This document shows, one piece after another, positions 33,401-45,736 of a DNA stretch of 64,000 nucleotides. The position numbers and the translations under genes are program-made. This stretch comes from Sarocladium kiliense (Eukaryota; Ascomycota; Sordariomycetes; Hypocreales; Sarocladiaceae). Location: contig JAUZTG010000047.1 of the NCBI GenBank assembly GCA_030734395.1, positions 62,001-126,000 on the forward strand, in the 5' to 3' direction. The notes beneath the pieces are model-generated. The model searched no databases, was not told where the DNA came from, and saw only the letters and a program-made list of their open reading frames with translations. How positions within the stretch are numbered: position 1 is the stretch's first letter; the number at the start of each line of letters is the position of its first letter.

Positions 33401-34566
33401 TCAAACATTGTCGTCGGCGAACATGTCGTCGGGCATATAGTCGTAGCTGAAAGCTTCCTCTTTCACCTTCGGCGATGGAGATGTGGTAGGTACGATTGAA
33501 GATGTCGGTGAAAACTGCACGACAGAACCTGCGAAAGAAAACATCAGTTGAGAGGTCACATAAGCGTTAATCAAAGGGGGGATAACGAACTGCGGCCGCT
33601 CTGTTGCGTTTCGCCCGACCCGCTCGATAGTGATGGGCGCCGTGCGTCGTCCTCTCGTGTCTTGCTCTCGACGAATTTCCTAGCCTCGTTTGCGAACCAC
33701 CGATCGATATTTTGGTCGCCACAGTTGGCGTGCATCATCAGATGTTCCTTCATGACACTGATCTCCGCGAGCAACCCATTCAGGGTTTCGTGTAGGGTGG
33801 TGTGCGTTTTCTCAAGCTCCGCTTTGGTCTCTTCCAGGCTATGCATCCACTCCTTTTTCTTTTGTCGACATTTGGATGCTGCGACGCGATTACGTTCAAG
33901 GAACTTGTTGCGGCGGACGTAATCCTCGCCTACTGGTTGGTCTCCTGTCTGAAAGCTCTCACTCTGCCCGAAATCATATACAATCTCCTCTTCTTTCGGC
34001 GCCTGCTTGTCTTTGGCCTGTCCTCTTGTCCGTTTGTTTGGCCGTTTTGAGGTAGTCCGAGGTTTCTTGACTTTGGTTGCCTCACTGCTCGACACAGCGA
34101 GCAACTTATCTCGGCCAGGGGTATTGCGTGTCACTTGTGACCCACTGGACGTTGCTCGAGTCAAGCGACGGGTGACTTGCGATGATGCAGGTGGTGCAGG
34201 TGATTCCTCCTTGATCTTGCTGTGTTCCGGAACGGGGGCTGTGACTTGAGTCGAGATTTTGATCGGAGCTTGCTCTAGAGCTTGAGTAGACTGCACTTTT
34301 TCCGAAACCTCGTCATGGGCTTCGGAGAAGTCCGCAAAGATGTCCATTGCAGCATCATCGAAGGCGGGGCGGTCCCAAAGCGATGAAGGGGTGAGGAGGA
34401 ACTGTGAGGGAGTGCCTGGTGATGGCTTGCCGGCAAGTGCTTGGTCGAACGGTGGGTGTGATCGTGGGTCAAGAAGCCCAGCTTGGCTGGTGAAATCAGA
34501 AAACGAGCCATCCATGGACAGATCCAAGGATTGGCTGAGGAAGGATACGTCGGTTTCCATTGCCAT
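33401..34566 (-). CDS. bZIP transcription factor, ATF/CREB type
   Basis: Two exons (34566-33591, 33528-33401; 62-nt intron) give 367 residues. The basic region 'RRNKFLERNRVAASKCRQKK' has the ATF/CREB-type invariant Asn-x-x-Ala-Ala-x-x-Cys-Arg. A leucine zipper follows with heptads through 'LEETKAELEKTHTTLHETL' and 'LLAEISVMKEHLMMHANC'. A basic Ser/Thr/Lys linker (about 130-190) precedes it, and an acidic N-terminus ('MDIFADFSEAHDE') suggests activation. Second-exon Ser-Pro/Thr-Ser repeats ('FSPTSSIVPTTSPSP') may be MAP-kinase sites. Relatives control stress response, sporulation and secondary metabolism and bind TGACGTCA-like sites; which one this is cannot be told. Upstream lies 2 kb without genes but with open frames, suggesting a long leader. 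Confidence 0.9.
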
Positions 34567-36638
34567 AGTGCAATTACCAGGCGTGCGTCAGCTAAACCGA
34601 ATGAGCCGATACGACTTGGCTTGATGGGCACAGAAAACCCCGACAACAACTATGGACACAACGATGTCCGTCCACGAGTCGAGTTGACGAAGACGTGTCA
34701 GTGCAAATGTGTCAACGCTGGGGTTGCGGGTGCTAGATGCTTTGGTGGTTGTTTTGTTACGACGTTTGCTGTTATTTGACGTGTCGGATACGTGATGAGA
34801 TGAGCTATCGGCAACGATGGTGAGAGCGGAAGCAACTGTCGTGAATCCTGTAGCAAGGCTTGAAGTGGTGCAGGTTGGCAGTGTTGAGATCAGGTGGTTC
34901 AAGTAAAGAAGGAGGGGGACGGCGCAGCTCCAAGACCAAGGACGGCTAGGTGCGTCTTGTACAAGGTTCAGGACGGTTGCACTCGAAGCTCTGGTGGGAG
35001 GCTGCTGGCGGCCGAGAATGGGCGTCGACAGGGTGAGGCAACAGTGCAGTGAGGGGAAGCTTCGAGCTTCAGCAAATAAGGTGGATCGCCAATGGAGGGG
35101 AGGGGGTGATATTGGCCGACAGAGACGGCGAGCGATCGCGATGAGATGGCTGCAGAAGAATCAGGTTGGATTGGAGTCTGGTTGGCGGCGTCAAGCAGCT
35201 GGCATGCAACACGACGGGCACGGTAAGCTTGGAAGCTGGTAAGCTCTCTGCTGGTGGTGGTGGGCTGGTGGTGCAGGCAGTGCGCGGGGCAGTCGGGAGC
35301 TTAGAGGAAGCAGTGCTAGCTTCGCCCGTTTTGGGGGAGCTCCAAGTGAGCTGAGTTGAGCTAAGGCGGCGCCCAGAGCAAAGTCTAAACGAAAACCGGC
35401 GAGTCGAGAATGGTGGGAGCCGGGAGAGGCGATGGAGGTAGGGAGACTGAAAGTGTGACAGATGGGAAGCAAGTGAAGAAAGTGATGGAGATGGAGGGAG
35501 GACAAAGGCAGAGGTAAACGTAGGCAAGGTAGGCAAATGTAGTTGTTGCTCAATGGCAGGTTCAACGGACTCGCCTCCGAAACTGCGGCATGCGCGAGCG
35601 CGATGTGATGGGAAACAAGATCGCATGCATACATCAATACGGGTATGGCGAGATCCGCAAGACAGCGAGTGCTGCTGTACCAGAAGTAGCTGGAAGCTCT
35701 CACCCGGAGCAAAGGCGACGAGGGAGAGCCACCTTCTGCCATCAGCCATCGAGATTCACCTCCGGCGTCTAGCTAAGCTTGCTGTGGCTGCGTCAGCCCT
35801 CATTGGCCGTGAAGCCTGCCGGTTGGTATCGATTTGCTGATCGAGCCCGTTGCAACACTCCGGGGCGTTCAAGACTGAGCATCGTCCTTCAATTGATGGC
35901 ATGCTGTCGAAAACTCGGAATCACCTCCAGCTTGCCCAACTGGACACCGACGTGCGATGCCCCGCGATGCATGTCCGGAGCATTTGTACCGGGCTCCAGC
36001 GAATCCTCCCACCTCCGACTGGCGGCATCTTGCTCCCTCATTCATTCACTCCTTGCTCTACAGGTTACTTGAGGTAAGGCTAGGTAGATGGTAGATACAG
36101 GTTTGATCTCATGCGAAGTTCAGGAGGCGAAGCCATCAGAACATATGGTATTATAGCGATAAGATGAAACTGCTGTTTCCGCCTGAAATGAAGGATGTGG
36201 GGCAACGCTAACAACTCCCGTCCCTTGCGCAGCGATCTACTCTTACAAGGATCACTAACAACCCTCCCGACCGCATGCATCGCCGATGGATATTCCCAGT
36301 CATGTCTGCGTCCGTGAAGCAAAGCCGCCTTAGGAACATATATTCCTGGCGTCGCGTCAGCCTCCACGGGGTCGGAAGGCTTCGCCCTCCGAAGAGTACA
36401 ACGAACCTGTGGAGGATGTCGCGCATTACTTGTCACATCGGGGCTCTATCCAACAGTAAGGTAAGTACAGGGCAGCATACTCCGAGTTCAATTAGCAATT
36501 TGTGGTCAACTGCCTATGACTTGGGTCCAGAGGCTCGCCCGAAGCGACAAAGCAAAGGCAAGCTGGCCACGCATCTTCCTTTCTTCTTCCATCCATTCTT
36601 GATGCTCGTGATGAAACCCCTACCCTATACGTAATGTC
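34567..36638. other. 2 kb gene-free region, likely bZIP promoter and long leader
   Basis: The minus strand just above the bZIP start is rich in pyrimidine tracts (35340-35530), typical of a transcribed leader. Upstream ATGs open several frames, including one of 104 codons (34902-34588) ending 21 bases before the bZIP ATG. None resembles a known protein. From 35800 to 36638 I see nothing supportable. Confidence 0.5.
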
Positions 36639-37399
36639 TTACTGCTTTGACTTTGTGATCGGCTTGACATGGCACATGTACAATCCGCACCGCCTTGGCA
36701 TCTGCTCCAGAAGGATTGGTGCCGCTTCCAAGAAGGCCTTCGACTCTCTGTTCGCCATATGTGCTTCTACCGTGGTCCACCCCAGCAACAGCATCATCGC
36801 AATCCCCTCTCCGCTACCTTCCGCAAGCACAGGCACATCCTTCTCCACGCTCCATCCACCGCTGACGCCTCCACGAAGCGCCGGAGACGTCTCCAGTCCC
36901 TTTTCCTGGAACTCCCTCCAGAGTCGTTCCGACTCCACCTTTTCGGCTTCGCTGAGGTCGCCAGGGAAATGCAGCGAGAGAACCTCGATGGCACCGAGTC
37001 CGTCGGCTGCAAAGAAAGCCGCTGGCGAGTTGAGGGTCGTGGATGGGGTGAAGTGCTTGGATAGCACCTTGTTGCCGTCGACATGATTAAAAAGACCCTT
37101 GCTCACATATTGGAACGCCCTATAGCTCTTCGTTAGGCCGATCTAACATGGATCATAAATCTGACGACCTACTCGCTCTGTACGTAAGCCAGCCTGTCCT
37201 GTACGGAGTCCCACTCGGCAAAAACCCAGTAGTGGCTCTGGTCCTCTACCTCACGGCCATAGTGAACACGACGGCACGCCGTTTGAGCTAGAGCATCGTC
37301 GATGGTGGCCAGGAAGGCCTTCCCGGCGACAGATTCCTCATCCAGCAAGTCGGAGGAGGGATCCTTGGCTGTGATACGTGTGAAGGTTGTTATGGCCAT
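36639..37399 (-). CDS. dimeric alpha+beta-barrel (ABM-like) protein, unknown substrate
   Basis: Two exons (37399-37173, 37119-36639; 53-nt intron) encode 235 residues. The N-terminal half, 'MAITTFTRITAKDPSS' to 'VEDQSHYWVFAEWDSVQDRL', looks like an ABM/dimeric ferredoxin-like barrel: strand, helix, then 'C-R-x-V-x-x-G-x-x-x-E' and a strand with Trp. The second half ('AAFFAADGLGAIEVLSLHFP', 'GEGIAMMLLLGWTTVEAHM') looks like a second such module. Fungal proteins of this build are often annotated as heme-degrading monooxygenase-like or as hypothetical. No catalytic residue can be assigned. It is divergent from the RPA14 gene, 682 bases apart. Confidence 0.72.
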
Positions 37400-38081
37400 G
37401 ATGAATGGGACACGCGATAGAGACAGAACAATGTGACGACGAGATGGCTGATATGGGTGAGAAGCCTACAATCTTGCGGAAAGGAGGAATGAGGAAGAGT
37501 CAGAGGTTTTGGCGATGGGGGAGGGGTTCACGACATGAATCAATTGCTTCGAGCTTCTAGGGGGGACTGGGAGCTACCCCGCCGAAGAACAGAGCAGAAA
37601 CCCGAGCTTCTTACTACCGCGCCACAGCGATCTCCCGCCTGGGAACATCCGGTAAGTATCGAGTCCAACTCAATCGCGGACCTGAAGTTCCATAACTGTC
37701 ATTTCTTCGCATCGTACAGTCATCAATGCTGCCTACACGTTTCCCGATGCCATCACCTGCCCTGTTGCTTGCCCCACCTGTTCCGGCTAGATGCTGAGTA
37801 AGGTCGGCGAATGGATGTCGGAGAGCACGGAAATTGGTCACATGACACCGCGTCCGACCTGGTCGCGATGTCGCGTCTCTGTAGTGACCCTATCTGGACA
37901 TCTGCTCTAGGCTCAATCAGTCTCACATCATCAGATTGGCAATGCACTCTCTTCTCCTCGAACCCTAGCCAGTTCCGCAACCATCCATCCCACGTCATAA
38001 CAAGGTGCAAACACCTAGGACAGCTGCATTCACTGGGCTTGGCTCCGCTTCCTCCCACGAACAACGACATCTTCTCCCATC
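37400..38081. other. divergent intergenic region
   Basis: About 680 bases holding the promoters of the ABM-like gene and the RPA14 gene. A CT-rich stretch just before 38082 fits a leader. No other element recognised. Confidence 0.5.
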
Positions 38082-38664
38082 ATGGCCGAGCAATTGTCCA
38101 CCCCGCGGGTCAGCGCGCGTTATCTTGACAGCTTCACTGGCAAGCTCGTCATGATTTGGGGCAAAGTCACACAGTTGCGTGGTGATCAAGCCAGCATTGA
38201 CTCTGATGGCGTTGTCAACGTCCTCTTGAACCGGGTACGCTTCTCTGCTCGAAAGCCCATGTTGTGTCACGCCAGGGCTTCCATCACCAAGCTATATGGT
38301 TCTCTTCACAAATATTGTTCCAAACTGCTTCTGCCAGCATGGATCACTATCTATCTCGTTTTTGTGTTGCAGTGCTGACGTATTCCACGCTGCCAGGAAT
38401 CGCATCTGACGAATGGCAACATTGTCCAAGTCATCGGTAAGGTCAACCCTGACCTGACCATCAAAGTCCTCAGTTCAAGAGACCTCGGTTCAGAAGTCGG
38501 TATGTTACAGTTCCCTTGTCTGCAGCAACCTGGTATATACTTCGCTAGAGCAAATGAAGTTCGCCGGCTGACTGCTTGACGTGGCTACTGTAGACATGAG
38601 CCTGTACCATCACGTCGTCGACATCACACACAAGCACAAGACCATTTTCGGATCCAACAATTGA
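38082..38664 (+). CDS. RFA3: replication protein A small subunit (RPA14/Rfa3)
   Basis: Three exons (38082-38234, 38397-38499, 38594-38664) give 108 residues, the typical RPA3 length. The single OB fold reads 'TPRVSARYLDSFTGKLVMIW', 'GKVTQLRGDQASIDSDG', 'GNIVQVIGKVNPDLTIKVLS' and ends 'DMSLYHHVVDITHKHKTIFG'. RPA14 completes the RPA heterotrimer that coats single-stranded DNA in replication, repair and recombination. The first intron (162 nt) is longer than most in the window; an earlier AG at its 3' part would break the fold. The short size makes the exon model less certain than for longer genes, but the three parts join in phase and cover the fold. Confidence 0.88.
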
Positions 38665-39437
38665 GCCACTATCAGAAGCCGATTATCGAACTTCATATCT
38701 GAGCCTCCTGAGGCCACGGGCAGTCTTGCTGACATCCCCCCGCCATGCAATTGGCGGTGCCTGTGAGGTAGGGTACTCCTGGCATAGTTGGAGGGTGGGA
38801 CCCGACCACTCACTGAGTGGCAGCTGCAGCCCCAATTGCCAAAACAGGTAGTCTAAGAGATGCATGTCAGCCAGTCCCACCAACTATATTTTAGTTGACG
38901 TCTGCGCTGTTGACGACGACCTTGCATGGAAGGATGAATATGTGTACAGACATGGAAGCTACGCAGGTCGCAGGCTGTCTCACAAAATACAGTCGCTCTT
39001 TCAATGCAAAAGACCGGACATGATTCAATTCTGTACGCGATTCCAGCTCTCTAACATGACGCTGATGCAAAACATGGAGTGCCCTCTCCTGTAACTAGCT
39101 GGACTGGCTGACCTTGCCGTCCCTGCGGTTTATCTCAAGTGTCTCCCAACGACAGAACATAGTGAACCCCGTAAACGCCTTGCGCGATGCGATGCAGACC
39201 AGCGCCCTGGGTGTCAATGGGCCACACGCTTGGTGTGACCCCGACCCGAGCGAGGACATGACAATTAATATGAACAGGGCTTGTCAACCCTTAAATATCG
39301 AATAGTTGCAGCCGTTTGCAGCCTTCAAGCGATCCGATTATGGCCAGATCTGACGTCAAGTCTAGGCCGATATGATGGTCCGACCGCTTTTGAATAGATC
39401 CGAGACATCAGATGGCCCCTTGGGTGGCGAAAGGTGC
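38665..39437. other. intergenic between convergent genes
   Basis: About 770 bases between the 3' ends of RPA14 and the small membrane protein. Open frames up to 76 codons show no domain. I see nothing else in it. Confidence 0.5.
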
Positions 39438-39908
39438 CTAGTTGTCGCCCCAGATTGGAGCCCCAAGAGGCTTGCTCACACCGAAGCCGACACCCACAGC
39501 GATACCGACGATGAGAAGGACAATGATGATCTTGGCGATAATGCGGTTGCGACGGCTGAGACCGGCAAGGCAGTTGAACCTTTTGCGTGCCCTGGCAGCT
39601 TTAGACTCCCTGGCCTTTTGCTTCCAGTCGGCTGTGCCCGGCCACACTTGGCAATCGCTTTTGTGTGTTGTTTCCCGACGAACACAGCCTGGTGGTGATG
39701 ATTCATTTGTAGGGATCATGGCCTCCAGATCAGTGTCGAAAGGGTTCTCCGTCATGTCGGTGCGAGGCGTCAGGTCAGCGCTCGACCGAGCTGACTTGGT
39801 CTTGACTGGCGTTGAGGTTGTGGAAATTTTGGGCAATGCAGCTTTCTCGGGTACTGTAAGGTTGGCCTCGGCGGCGCCAACAAGCGGCTTCTCGTCTGGG
39901 GTCGACAT
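39438..39908 (-). CDS. small C-terminally anchored membrane protein, unknown
   Basis: A single exon of 156 residues. The N-terminal about 110 residues are hydrophilic and Ser/Thr/Pro/Lys-rich. A conserved-looking block 'CQVWPGTADWKQKARESKAA' leads into a basic stretch and one transmembrane helix, 'IIAKIIIVLLIVGIAVGVGF', near the C-terminus. Basic residues before the helix predict the N-terminus in the cytosol. I do not recognise the family. A pyrimidine-rich minus-strand region upstream (40380-40560) suggests a long leader, possibly spliced (acceptor-like 'TTGCAG' at about 40030). Confidence 0.65.
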   Translation of the reverse strand: MSTPDEKPLVGAAEANLTVPEKAALPKISTTSTPVKTKSARSSADLTPRTDMTENPFDTDLEAMIPTNESSPPGCVRRETTHKSDCQVWPGTADWKQKARESKAARARKRFNCLAGLSRRNRIIAKIIIVLLIVGIAVGVGFGVSKPLGAPIWGDN

Positions 39909-42739
39909 GATGATAGTCGTAAAGAACAGTGGTGGCGTGGGAGTTGTGACGCCTTAGAAAGAGTCTGGTAGAGCGAGTCGCGCGATAATTGAGGGGTTAA
40001 CGCAGGCAGATCGCAGTTCAGAGAGGGTCTGCAAGCGAACAATGGTCAGCTGCACTAAGATGAAGTAATTGGAATGCTGCCTGGGCGCGGCCGGCGTGTT
40101 GAGTGCCGGCGTTCGAGCTGCTGTGGCTAAGGTGATACGTACGAAAGGAATTTGACTGTCGCAGACAGACAAGCGGGATTCGTCGACTAAAAGCGCGAAA
40201 GCGGCCGAAGGGCTTGCGGTAGTAAAGATGGAGGAGGCTGGCAAGTACGTTGGTCGCAAGCGTGTCGATGCTTCAGAAGGGCGAAAGGTGAGGGAACAGA
40301 CGGGAGGGTTTCGTCAAGCCGAGAACAGCACCGATAATGTGAATGAAATGAGAGCCGGAAAAGCGGCCTCTTGAATCACAGGCAAACAGGCATGGCCCAG
40401 GGCGTGAGACAGTGGGCAGCACGGTGGAGGAAGAAGAAGAGAAACAGCTGAATTGGGAGCGGACAAGATGAGGAAGGGTGAGTCGAGGGGCGAGAGGGAG
40501 AGGAGATGAGATATTGCAGGTGGTAATATCTGGGATTGGGGGAAGGTTGCCGAAAGAAGCTTAAGGCCCAGCCACCGGGGGAGGTTGCACTGCACTGCAC
40601 AAGTCGATAGTAGTGGATGGCGCACTGATGGAAGACGAGGGTTCCAGGGGAAAGGGGGGAGGCGAAATTATGCAGACGGAGAGATGCAAGTTGTGGAAAG
40701 TCAAAAAGAGGAGGATCAGAGCGCGATCCGCCTGAAATGCCTCGAGATAGGATCACAGCTACTTTGAAACCTTGAAACAGGCGAACAGAGGGGCGAAATG
40801 TGAGGGATAAGTTGAGGAGGACCACGCATATAGTCCCCAGAGTGTTTGATGCGTGGCCGCTTGCGACGCAATGGCATCCATTTGAACCTTACTTGATCAG
40901 ATGTCGCTCATAGTACTGGTGGACTGAGGTCGTGATACCACTATGAGAGCACGACAGGACCCTGCACAGCAGAAGGTACTAACGAGAACGAGAACGACGA
41001 CCTAGAGAGGACTGGGACCTCACAACTGAACAGGCGCAGGGCCGGCCCAGAACCCCAGCAAAAGGGAAGCCCACCAAGATGAGGGTCCAGCGCAGGTTTG
41101 CCAGCAGCTGATGCCGGAGAGAGCCTGGGCACTTGGAACAAACGGAAGAAAAATGGGGCGCCAGTCGATAGACAAGGGGCGCCAGGGGGGAACCATTCGA
41201 CTGCAAGGCGCTAGAGCCCGGAGAAGGCCCTAGTATGGGCGCTAAGCGGCACCGCCGTCCCCCCATCAGAGGATCAGAGATGCGAACAGGGGACGAGGCC
41301 TGCCGGAGGCGTCTGGGCACCACTCACACTGCACGCTGGCGGTCCACTGGCGGCTTCCGCCCAAGGGCCGCACGAGTCGTGGAGGCGGTCGGGTGGCGCC
41401 AGAGTCAAAGCGTCCCTGGCATGAAATGGTGGCAGCGTGCATTGAGATTTGCATCATACCCATCCATTCAACTGACTGTGATTCAATGCCAATGATATGG
41501 TCCTCGTCTTCTGGTACCCCGTCGGTGACTAGAGTTGTCTCACCCCCATGCTCAGCGCCAGGGAAACACGCAAACAGATGTGACGCCCGATTTTGAAGAA
41601 GAAGAAACCACCGCAACCGGAGAACGCAGCAACCTTCGTCACATCGTCCTACGCGTCCCTCCTGCTCCTCCCTTATCGCCTCGTGCCGCAATTGCTTCTG
41701 GCTTAATAGGTTTTGCCAGCAATTGGGTCGTGTCGCTCGATCCTTGCCAGCCCCCAAGGCCTGGACCCTCCCTCTTCACCCGCTTTTGGCGAGACCCTGC
41801 TATCGAGATGGCTTGGCCAAGTTTGCGTATTTGCCTTCGGTCCTTCCCCTCAGGCCTCTCGCTTGCCGAAATCCCGGGAAGATGGTCCTGGAGACCTTTT
41901 ATCCCGTTCATAATACGAATCAGTCAATACCTACGTGTGGTTGCACTGCATGGAGACGAGCGCAATAGGCGCCACACTTCTGCAACTATACCACATTGTG
42001 ATCTTCATGTCTCCCCTACGATGATTTGCATTCCTTCTCCAGAACCGCCGAGGCCTAGCCGATCGCCTTCTCGTCTCCAGCCGTGTAATACTGCCTACTG
42101 ACGTACCCTACAACAACAGAAACTTGGTGATCGTTGTTTCTCAAGATGCGGAGTACGTCAGGCATTGTATCTCGACCTCGTAGACATGTCGCGTCGAAGT
42201 TTCACGTTTTCTTCGGTTAGCCAGTCCAGCATGTCGAGTTACTGGTTTGAGGCCATTCCTGCTGCTTCCTGACATTCATTATGGCTACCACCACCCAATG
42301 ACAATTGCTCCGCTGGGTCGATCTGTTATGGAAGGCAGTCTGGAGGCACTGACATCCTTCCAAATGGCAATGTGCATCATGCTTTCCACTATGCCCCCGG
42401 AATAGCCTCACACAGAGATACAAGCAAGAGGGAGTGCTGTATTCAGGAAGGTCTAACCGTCCCGACGTGCGCAGCCTCATCTCATTTTGGCCATCTGACG
42501 CCTGGTGTTGCTCCTCAGCCTTCACGATCGTCAGTACCAGCATCGCCTCCCTCGCTGCGTGCAGACTGAGGACCTTCGCTGTGTCTTTTTGCACCGGACC
42601 TGTCCACCACGCCCTTCAACATCTCATCATATTATTACTTCGCTCAGGTATATATCTTTCCCTTCGACAGAGGCCCATAGAAACACTTCGTGCCATCTTC
42701 ACCTTAGTTTCTTGGATCAGCATTCATTTCTTGTCGAGT
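39909..42739. other. 2.8 kb gene-free region
   Basis: The longest gene-free stretch in the window, between two divergent genes. The first about 900 bases look like the leader and promoter of the minus-strand membrane protein. The last about 600 hold the promoter of the PLAC8-type gene. Many open frames of 80-190 codons occur on both strands (for example 41535-42101), but they overlap each other and none has a domain. Confidence 0.5.
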
Positions 42740-44388
42740 ATGGCTCGAGAAAAGTATCAAACTCAAGCCTCGGCCTCCCCTCATCGTTATCACCACCGAA
42801 AGCCACCGAAGTGGTACCAGCGGCGTACAACCCCTTTCTACACCTCACGTCCATCGGCAAGAATGGAGAAACAGCTTGCAGAGGAAGCGGAGCGCCAGTG
42901 GCAGAGTGAGAATATCGCTGAAGGGACAGGGAAACGCAGTCTCCAGGCAAAATGTACACCCTGGATTTCCTACGCACAAACGTCTGCTCGCTTGAGACTT
43001 GCATTGAAGGGCCACGATGCCGTCAACTTGCCTGACGAAGGAGTGTACAACACAGACTGTGCTACATTTGTGTGCTGCCTCCCTTGTAAGCGCCACCCCG
43101 GCCTCAAACCACGTTCTGGGATAATAACAGGAAAGCAGTCTACGGTGTGTTGGTCGCCAAACTTCAAAGCACAATTCGAGCCTTTTACGATATCGACGGC
43201 TCCGAAGCCCGAGACTGGCAAGATGGCTGCTGCTGTCCATGCTTTGCCCTTGTCCGCGCCGAGAACGAAATCATTCTCCGCGAGTCCAGAAACTCTCAAA
43301 ACAAAGATGTCGAGGTGCAAAAGGGTATATCTGAAGCCTCTGAGAAGACATACATGTCGCAGTCTCCTATGGAAGTCCTGGCACCAATACCCGTGCAAGC
43401 ACCTGGGCCCCCACGAGCCCATTCCTCTAGCACAACGTCATCGAAAGGCAAGGACATTGACAGGAGCGCTAACTCACTCTCCACCATCCCTGAGGTCAGC
43501 CGTGAAGTGTCCGGAGCTAGTGTCACCGCCGATGATAGTCCCAGCCGACTTACGATCAAGAAAGCCGTCAAGCCGCATGTTCTCACTGACGATGCGACGA
43601 TACGGCTACCGGTCTCCAAACACGCTTTCCCTCTCCTGAACTACTTGAACAAGCAATGGTTCTTGGTTCCTGCTAGCGATCTCAAAGAAAACACAAAGCC
43701 CGACGAAACAGTCGTTGAGATCACCAATGATGGGCCCATGGAGCTCGAAAGAACGGACCGTGGCGTGTGGAGCTTCTTCCGCAGGAGCAAGAACCCTAGA
43801 GACAATGATTCAGTGACCAAACATGCTCTGGCGGCTGACGCACGCTCGTCTCGGACTGCAACGATTACTTTGAAGCATGTGCTGGCAGAGGATGTGCCAG
43901 TAGGACAGAGTCACAAGAGCCGATTTGCAGAGCATCTCCTCGAAAGCGACCATGTTGTTCCATCAATGGTGCCCGCAATTAATGTCTCACACGAGCTGTC
44001 AGATGATCCTGTCTTCTCGAACCCAACCGCTTTGGGTGTCGGGAAGCATGGCGTGACGGAGCATCAATTAGCTAAGGCTGAGAGAGCCGCCATTAGTCCA
44101 ACGCATGGCCTACAGAGCGACGAGCAGGCGAATCCAAGTCAGGAGGCAAACTCAGAACCCCGAAACGAAACGGACAAAGCGCCACAGGACAAGGGCTTCG
44201 TAGCGACGTTCCTCAGTGGGATTGCACAGCCGCTGCGCAGTAACCAGTCTTCATCAGCTATTGCCGAGACAACTGAGCCTGGTGGAACCTCCGAGTTTCT
44301 AAGTCCCCGCTCAGAGTCGAGCGAAGAGGAACCGGTCAGAGGTATGGGTCATGACCTTGCCAACGACGAGGTGTTCCCCCGTCAATGA
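42740..44388 (+). CDS. PLAC8/DUF614 Cys-rich protein with long disordered tail
   Basis: Two exons (42740-43085, 43139-44388) encode 531 residues. After a basic N-terminus and a helix ('ARMEKQLAEEAERQWQSENI') comes a PLAC8-like module: 'QAKCTPWISYAQ', then 'YNTDCATFVCCLP', 'FYGVLVAKLQSTIRAFYD' and 'DGCCCPCFALVRAENEIILR'. The final Cys-Cys-Cys-Pro-Cys-Phe-x-x-x-Arg-x-Glu element is the family hallmark. The intron removes 53 nt, and the acceptor at 43138 is the one that joins the two halves of the domain in frame. The remaining about 360 residues are low-complexity Ser/Pro/Glu with no domain. PLAC8 proteins are membrane-linked and affect metal or calcium handling or size control. The start at 42740 is the first in-frame ATG. 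Confidence 0.8.
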
Positions 44389-45736
44389 GGAGTTTGAAGT
44401 TCTAGGAGTCGAGTTGGAGGAGATGTGGACGACTCAAACCTAATAGGCCTCAACATCCAATAGTGTATAATCATCATCTCCTTAATGAAACTCATGCAAC
44501 CAATGCCGTCCTAGCGAAGGAGGACTGAGATGCATGACAAGTAACCACAATCGTCCAAAGGTATGGCTTGAACGTGTTAAGCATCAGGAACTCGGCCGCA
44601 GAAGGGTTGAGCCAAGTCACTGACCATGTGACCATCCATCAGGTCGATAAGTGAAGGATCACCGCGGACTTGTTCAGCACTCCAGACATAACCAGGATGA
44701 CCATTCGGCCATCAAAAGGTGTAGCTGTCGAACAAGCCACCCCACTGACGGAGGCACGGGTCTCGGGGAATGACCACGCCAACAGTCGACCTGGGCGCGA
44801 AACCATGTGGAGGCAAAGATGGGAACATTATGCAAGCTTAATGCGTGTCGATGATCCTCCAGGTTGGACGCGAGAGAGGCGCGTGAAGAGCGTCGCGGGA
44901 TGGTCATGTCGTTTAATAGATTTCATGCTCCTCAGGTGGATCAGACGCTTGGACATGAGTAGACCAGTAATCAGGTTCAGCGTCTGGGTCGTTGACGGCG
45001 AAGCCATGCCAGCATGCCTGGTCTCGAGCCCTATTGCGGCCTGTTCGAGAGACCTATGATGCCAATCACAGCTCATTCCGAAACGGAATCATAGAGGAAC
45101 ACGTAGCACTGTGCATTTGACCGACCAGTATGACGGCGTTGCCACACCGCGAGATGGATGGTGGCCGCGATGCATGCGGCCTGATCATTAACCTGATGGA
45201 GGGCTGGTCTCTTCAACGGGCTTTGGCGCGCGCACGCTTTGTGGGGAGGCCTACCCTTGAGGCCACCCGCGATAGTGGTTGGGCAGAGGGGTGTCACGAA
45301 ATTTAGGGGCGTTGCTGGTTATGCATTTGTACAAAAGCCCAAGCTTCCATTTGTCGAAACTGTCTTGATCATTGGCGCCAGAATGTTTGAGCAGCAGGCA
45401 CGATAGCCATGCGAAAGGCCTTCTGGGAGAGATTGCTTAGTCTACTATCCGACAATTGGTACAACGCTTGTTACATGTGGTATTATTGATCTATATTCAG
45501 TCATGACCTGGATCGTATGCGTGAAGATGGGACAAGTTCCTGTCGACCCATGATATAGCCCCCTAACGTTACTCAGGGATTGGGCGATGGTAAGATGCCA
45601 ATGTTTGAGAGCCTTGAGCCTTGAGCCTTGAGCTGAGCAATCGGTGTAGTCCAGTCAACTTGGGCTGTTGTGCAGTTGCATGCCGTTTCCAGGTCCCAAC
45701 TCGTCCCTCGTGCTCCTTTGCGCACTTCTGGGTCCT
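44389..45736. other. intergenic between convergent genes, with a short GAGCCTT repeat
   Basis: About 1.35 kb between the 3' ends of the PLAC8-type and HP1 genes. A 7-base unit (GAGCCTT) is repeated about 3.5 times at 45609-45636. No supportable gene. Confidence 0.5.
45609..45636. repeat. GAGCCTT short tandem repeat
   Basis: Three full and one partial head-to-tail copies of a 7-base unit in intergenic DNA. Confidence 0.75.

Noticed and set aside
41535..42101. 188-codon plus-strand open frame
   Set aside because: No domain, overlapping frames on both strands, no family similarity.
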